NCBI GenBank assembly: GCA_003194525.1
Contig: NBIV01000013.1
Location: 1-64,000 of the forward strand
Reading direction: 5' to 3'
Length of the DNA: 64,000 nucleotides
Source: Gracilariopsis chorda
Lineage: Eukaryota > Rhodophyta > Florideophyceae > Gracilariales > Gracilariaceae
The notes beneath the pieces are model-generated. The model ran no database searches. It was not told the origin of the DNA and saw only the letters and a list, made by a program, of their open reading frames with translations. This document shows positions 62,609-64,000 of the stretch, piece by piece. Numbering within the stretch: the stretch's first letter is position 1; every line of letters starts with the position of its first letter. The translations under genes were made by a program, and so were the position numbers.

Positions 62609-64000
62609 GATCCTGCGTGAGGTAAGACTGCCGCCTCAGTTTCCGTAGGAAACTCCTGACCCTTCCGGGAAAGTTCAGGGAAAGGCTGGCAAGATCTTCC
62701 GGGAAGCGCGCGCGTCGTGCCTGCCGTTCTGCACAGCTTAGCGGGGGCCTTTTTTGGACAGTGCCACCCAGGTCGCTTGGGGCCGTCGGTCTGCCGACTG
62801 CCTGGTCGCTTTTAGAGACATCCCGGGTCGACGAAGGCGACCAGTCCGCCGATCGCCTGGGCGAGTTTAGCGAAATCCCGGGTCATGCAGAAGACTTTTC
62901 ATTCCGTTATCTATATCAAGCCTTATAACCTCAAAACGAGAAATTGTAATACCCGGGATATGTTTAAACGGGGATGTGGTTAAACACCTCCAGGCGAAAT
63001 GGGTTGGAAGTTGAAATCGTCATCGCTACTCTCTAGATCTGCGATGCCAGATCGCCTTTTGCTAGATTTAGTAATTCGCTGAGGCATCACGCGGGAACCG
63101 ACAGCGGCACCGCTTTGGGCACAATACATTTATCCACATCGTCGTGCCGTGGTGCCCCGACCTTTCTGCTGATGCGACTCAGAAGGAAGCAAATTGGATC
63201 CGCAACTGGGTCTGCCTCGAGAACCTGGCCTTCGGGACAAATTTAGTACGTCGAAGTCAACATAAGGCTTCGTCTGCCCACAAACAACAAGCATAACAAC
63301 AACAAATTGTAGGGTCTTCGGCTTGACCACTCGTACCTGCCGGCAAGACTGGTCGTACAAAATGGCCGAAGACCCTTTTTGGGTAAGAGTGTGATGGATA
63401 CGACAATGATGTCACGCCTCACTGCACTCTGGACGTGATGCCGACCCTCGGACCAGAAGACAACGTTTACATATTGCCCACGCATCAATTCCTCGTCCTT
63501 CTCCCTCACACAAATCACCAACTATTCTTTCTTACTCCCTTCATTCCAAAGCTGTTACGCTTCATTATCCGTCTTGGTCCGGACATACTAAACTTGATGT
63601 CTGCCACAACCGAAACTCCAAGCGTAATTGCTTTCGCAGGCAGTTAAATTCTGTCTGCAGCTCCTTTTCAAGCCTTCTAAACTCCTATTCAACCTCATTC
63701 TCAGTAAGTTCACTAACAGCGTCCACCTTTTCCTAATCTTCCATTTCAAGAATTTCCTTACGAGTTCCTTAACCTTCTCAGCCATCTCCTGCAGCGTAGT
63801 CCCATCCGCAGGTTCTATCGGCGTTCCTCCAGCATTTGCAGTCTCCATAGCAAGCAATCCTAATTGGAGGAGGTACTACTGTAACGAAGAGCGGGCTAAA
63901 CTGATCAAGTTCTTCGCCAAGATTCCTGGCCCTCGGCCATTGTATGTGCCGTTGAATTAAGTAGCAAGCGGTATGAAGTGAAATAGAAAGCCTTATATGG
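62609..64000. other. Repeat-bearing tail of the window
   Basis: Two diverged copies of an about 50-bp segment ending ATCCCGGGTC lie at about 62780-62885. A minus-strand Glu/Lys-rich coiled-coil-like frame near 63857-63588 is probably an old repeat remnant. No intact gene supported. Confidence 0.35.
63311..63376. repeat. Hairpin with perfect 12-bp arms
   Basis: AGGGTCTTCGGC (63311-63322) pairs with GCCGAAGACCCT (63365-63376). Inside, CCGGC and GACCA/TGGTC words add partial pairing. Could be a terminator-like or foldback element. Confidence 0.65.

Noticed and set aside
63588-63857. Minus-strand Lys/Glu-rich frame
   Set aside because: Looks like a decayed coiled-coil fragment; too little remains to assign a family or a gene.

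Overview
This is nuclear DNA of a photosynthetic eukaryote, most likely a red alga (Rhodophyta). The evidence is as follows. Most genes are intronless or carry one to three short introns; those I can place are mostly 81-122 nt with GT...AG ends. Plastid-targeted precursors begin MAFV, an N-terminal phenylalanine signature. There is a PsbQ'/Psb31-like thylakoid lumen protein, plastid 2-phosphoglycolate phosphatase, sirohydrochlorin ferrochelatase and a RETICULATA-type envelope protein. A Golgi-type sulfotransferase would fit sulfated galactan synthesis. No species can be named from the sequence alone.

Region 1 (1-14 kb) is a graveyard of broken genes: a PIN/XPG-I-like nuclease gene remnant, a J-domain open frame followed directly by a decayed Mutator-like (MULE) transposase, a 180-bp tandem repeat, a full-length but broken copy of cofactor-independent phosphoglycerate mutase, and a long degenerate DUF6589-like gene. 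Region 2 (14-31 kb) has well-preserved genes: a K+-dependent Na+/Ca2+ exchanger, a type I membrane protein with an acidic ectodomain and a three-fold Cys/Trp module, phosphoglycolate phosphatase, the nucleolar AAA ATPase NVL/Rix7, a small plastid precursor, a sulfotransferase, tRNA-Ser(GCU) and a PsbQ'-like protein.

Region 3 (31-44.4 kb) is gene-dense: AFG1, a RETICULATA-like protein, fibrillarin, mitoribosomal mS37/Mrp10, SART3 and two adjacent membrane-anchored trypsin-like proteases. Three spliced genes here were found only by joining frames across short introns. Region 4 (44.4-49.6 kb) is GC-rich with homopolymer and simple repeats and holds a C2H2 zinc-finger gene and a bZIP-like gene. 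Region 5 (49.6-64 kb) holds a D-box protein of securin type, a UBXD8/FAF2-like UBX protein divergent from a SCYL1 pseudokinase, an FKBP prolyl isomerase convergent with SirB, and a repeat-rich tail.

There are no operons. Several genes serve the nucleolus, ribosome and splicing machinery (fibrillarin, NVL, mS37, SART3), and several serve ER, Golgi and proteostasis functions (UBXD8, SCYL1, AFG1, sulfotransferase). This co-location is probably incidental.
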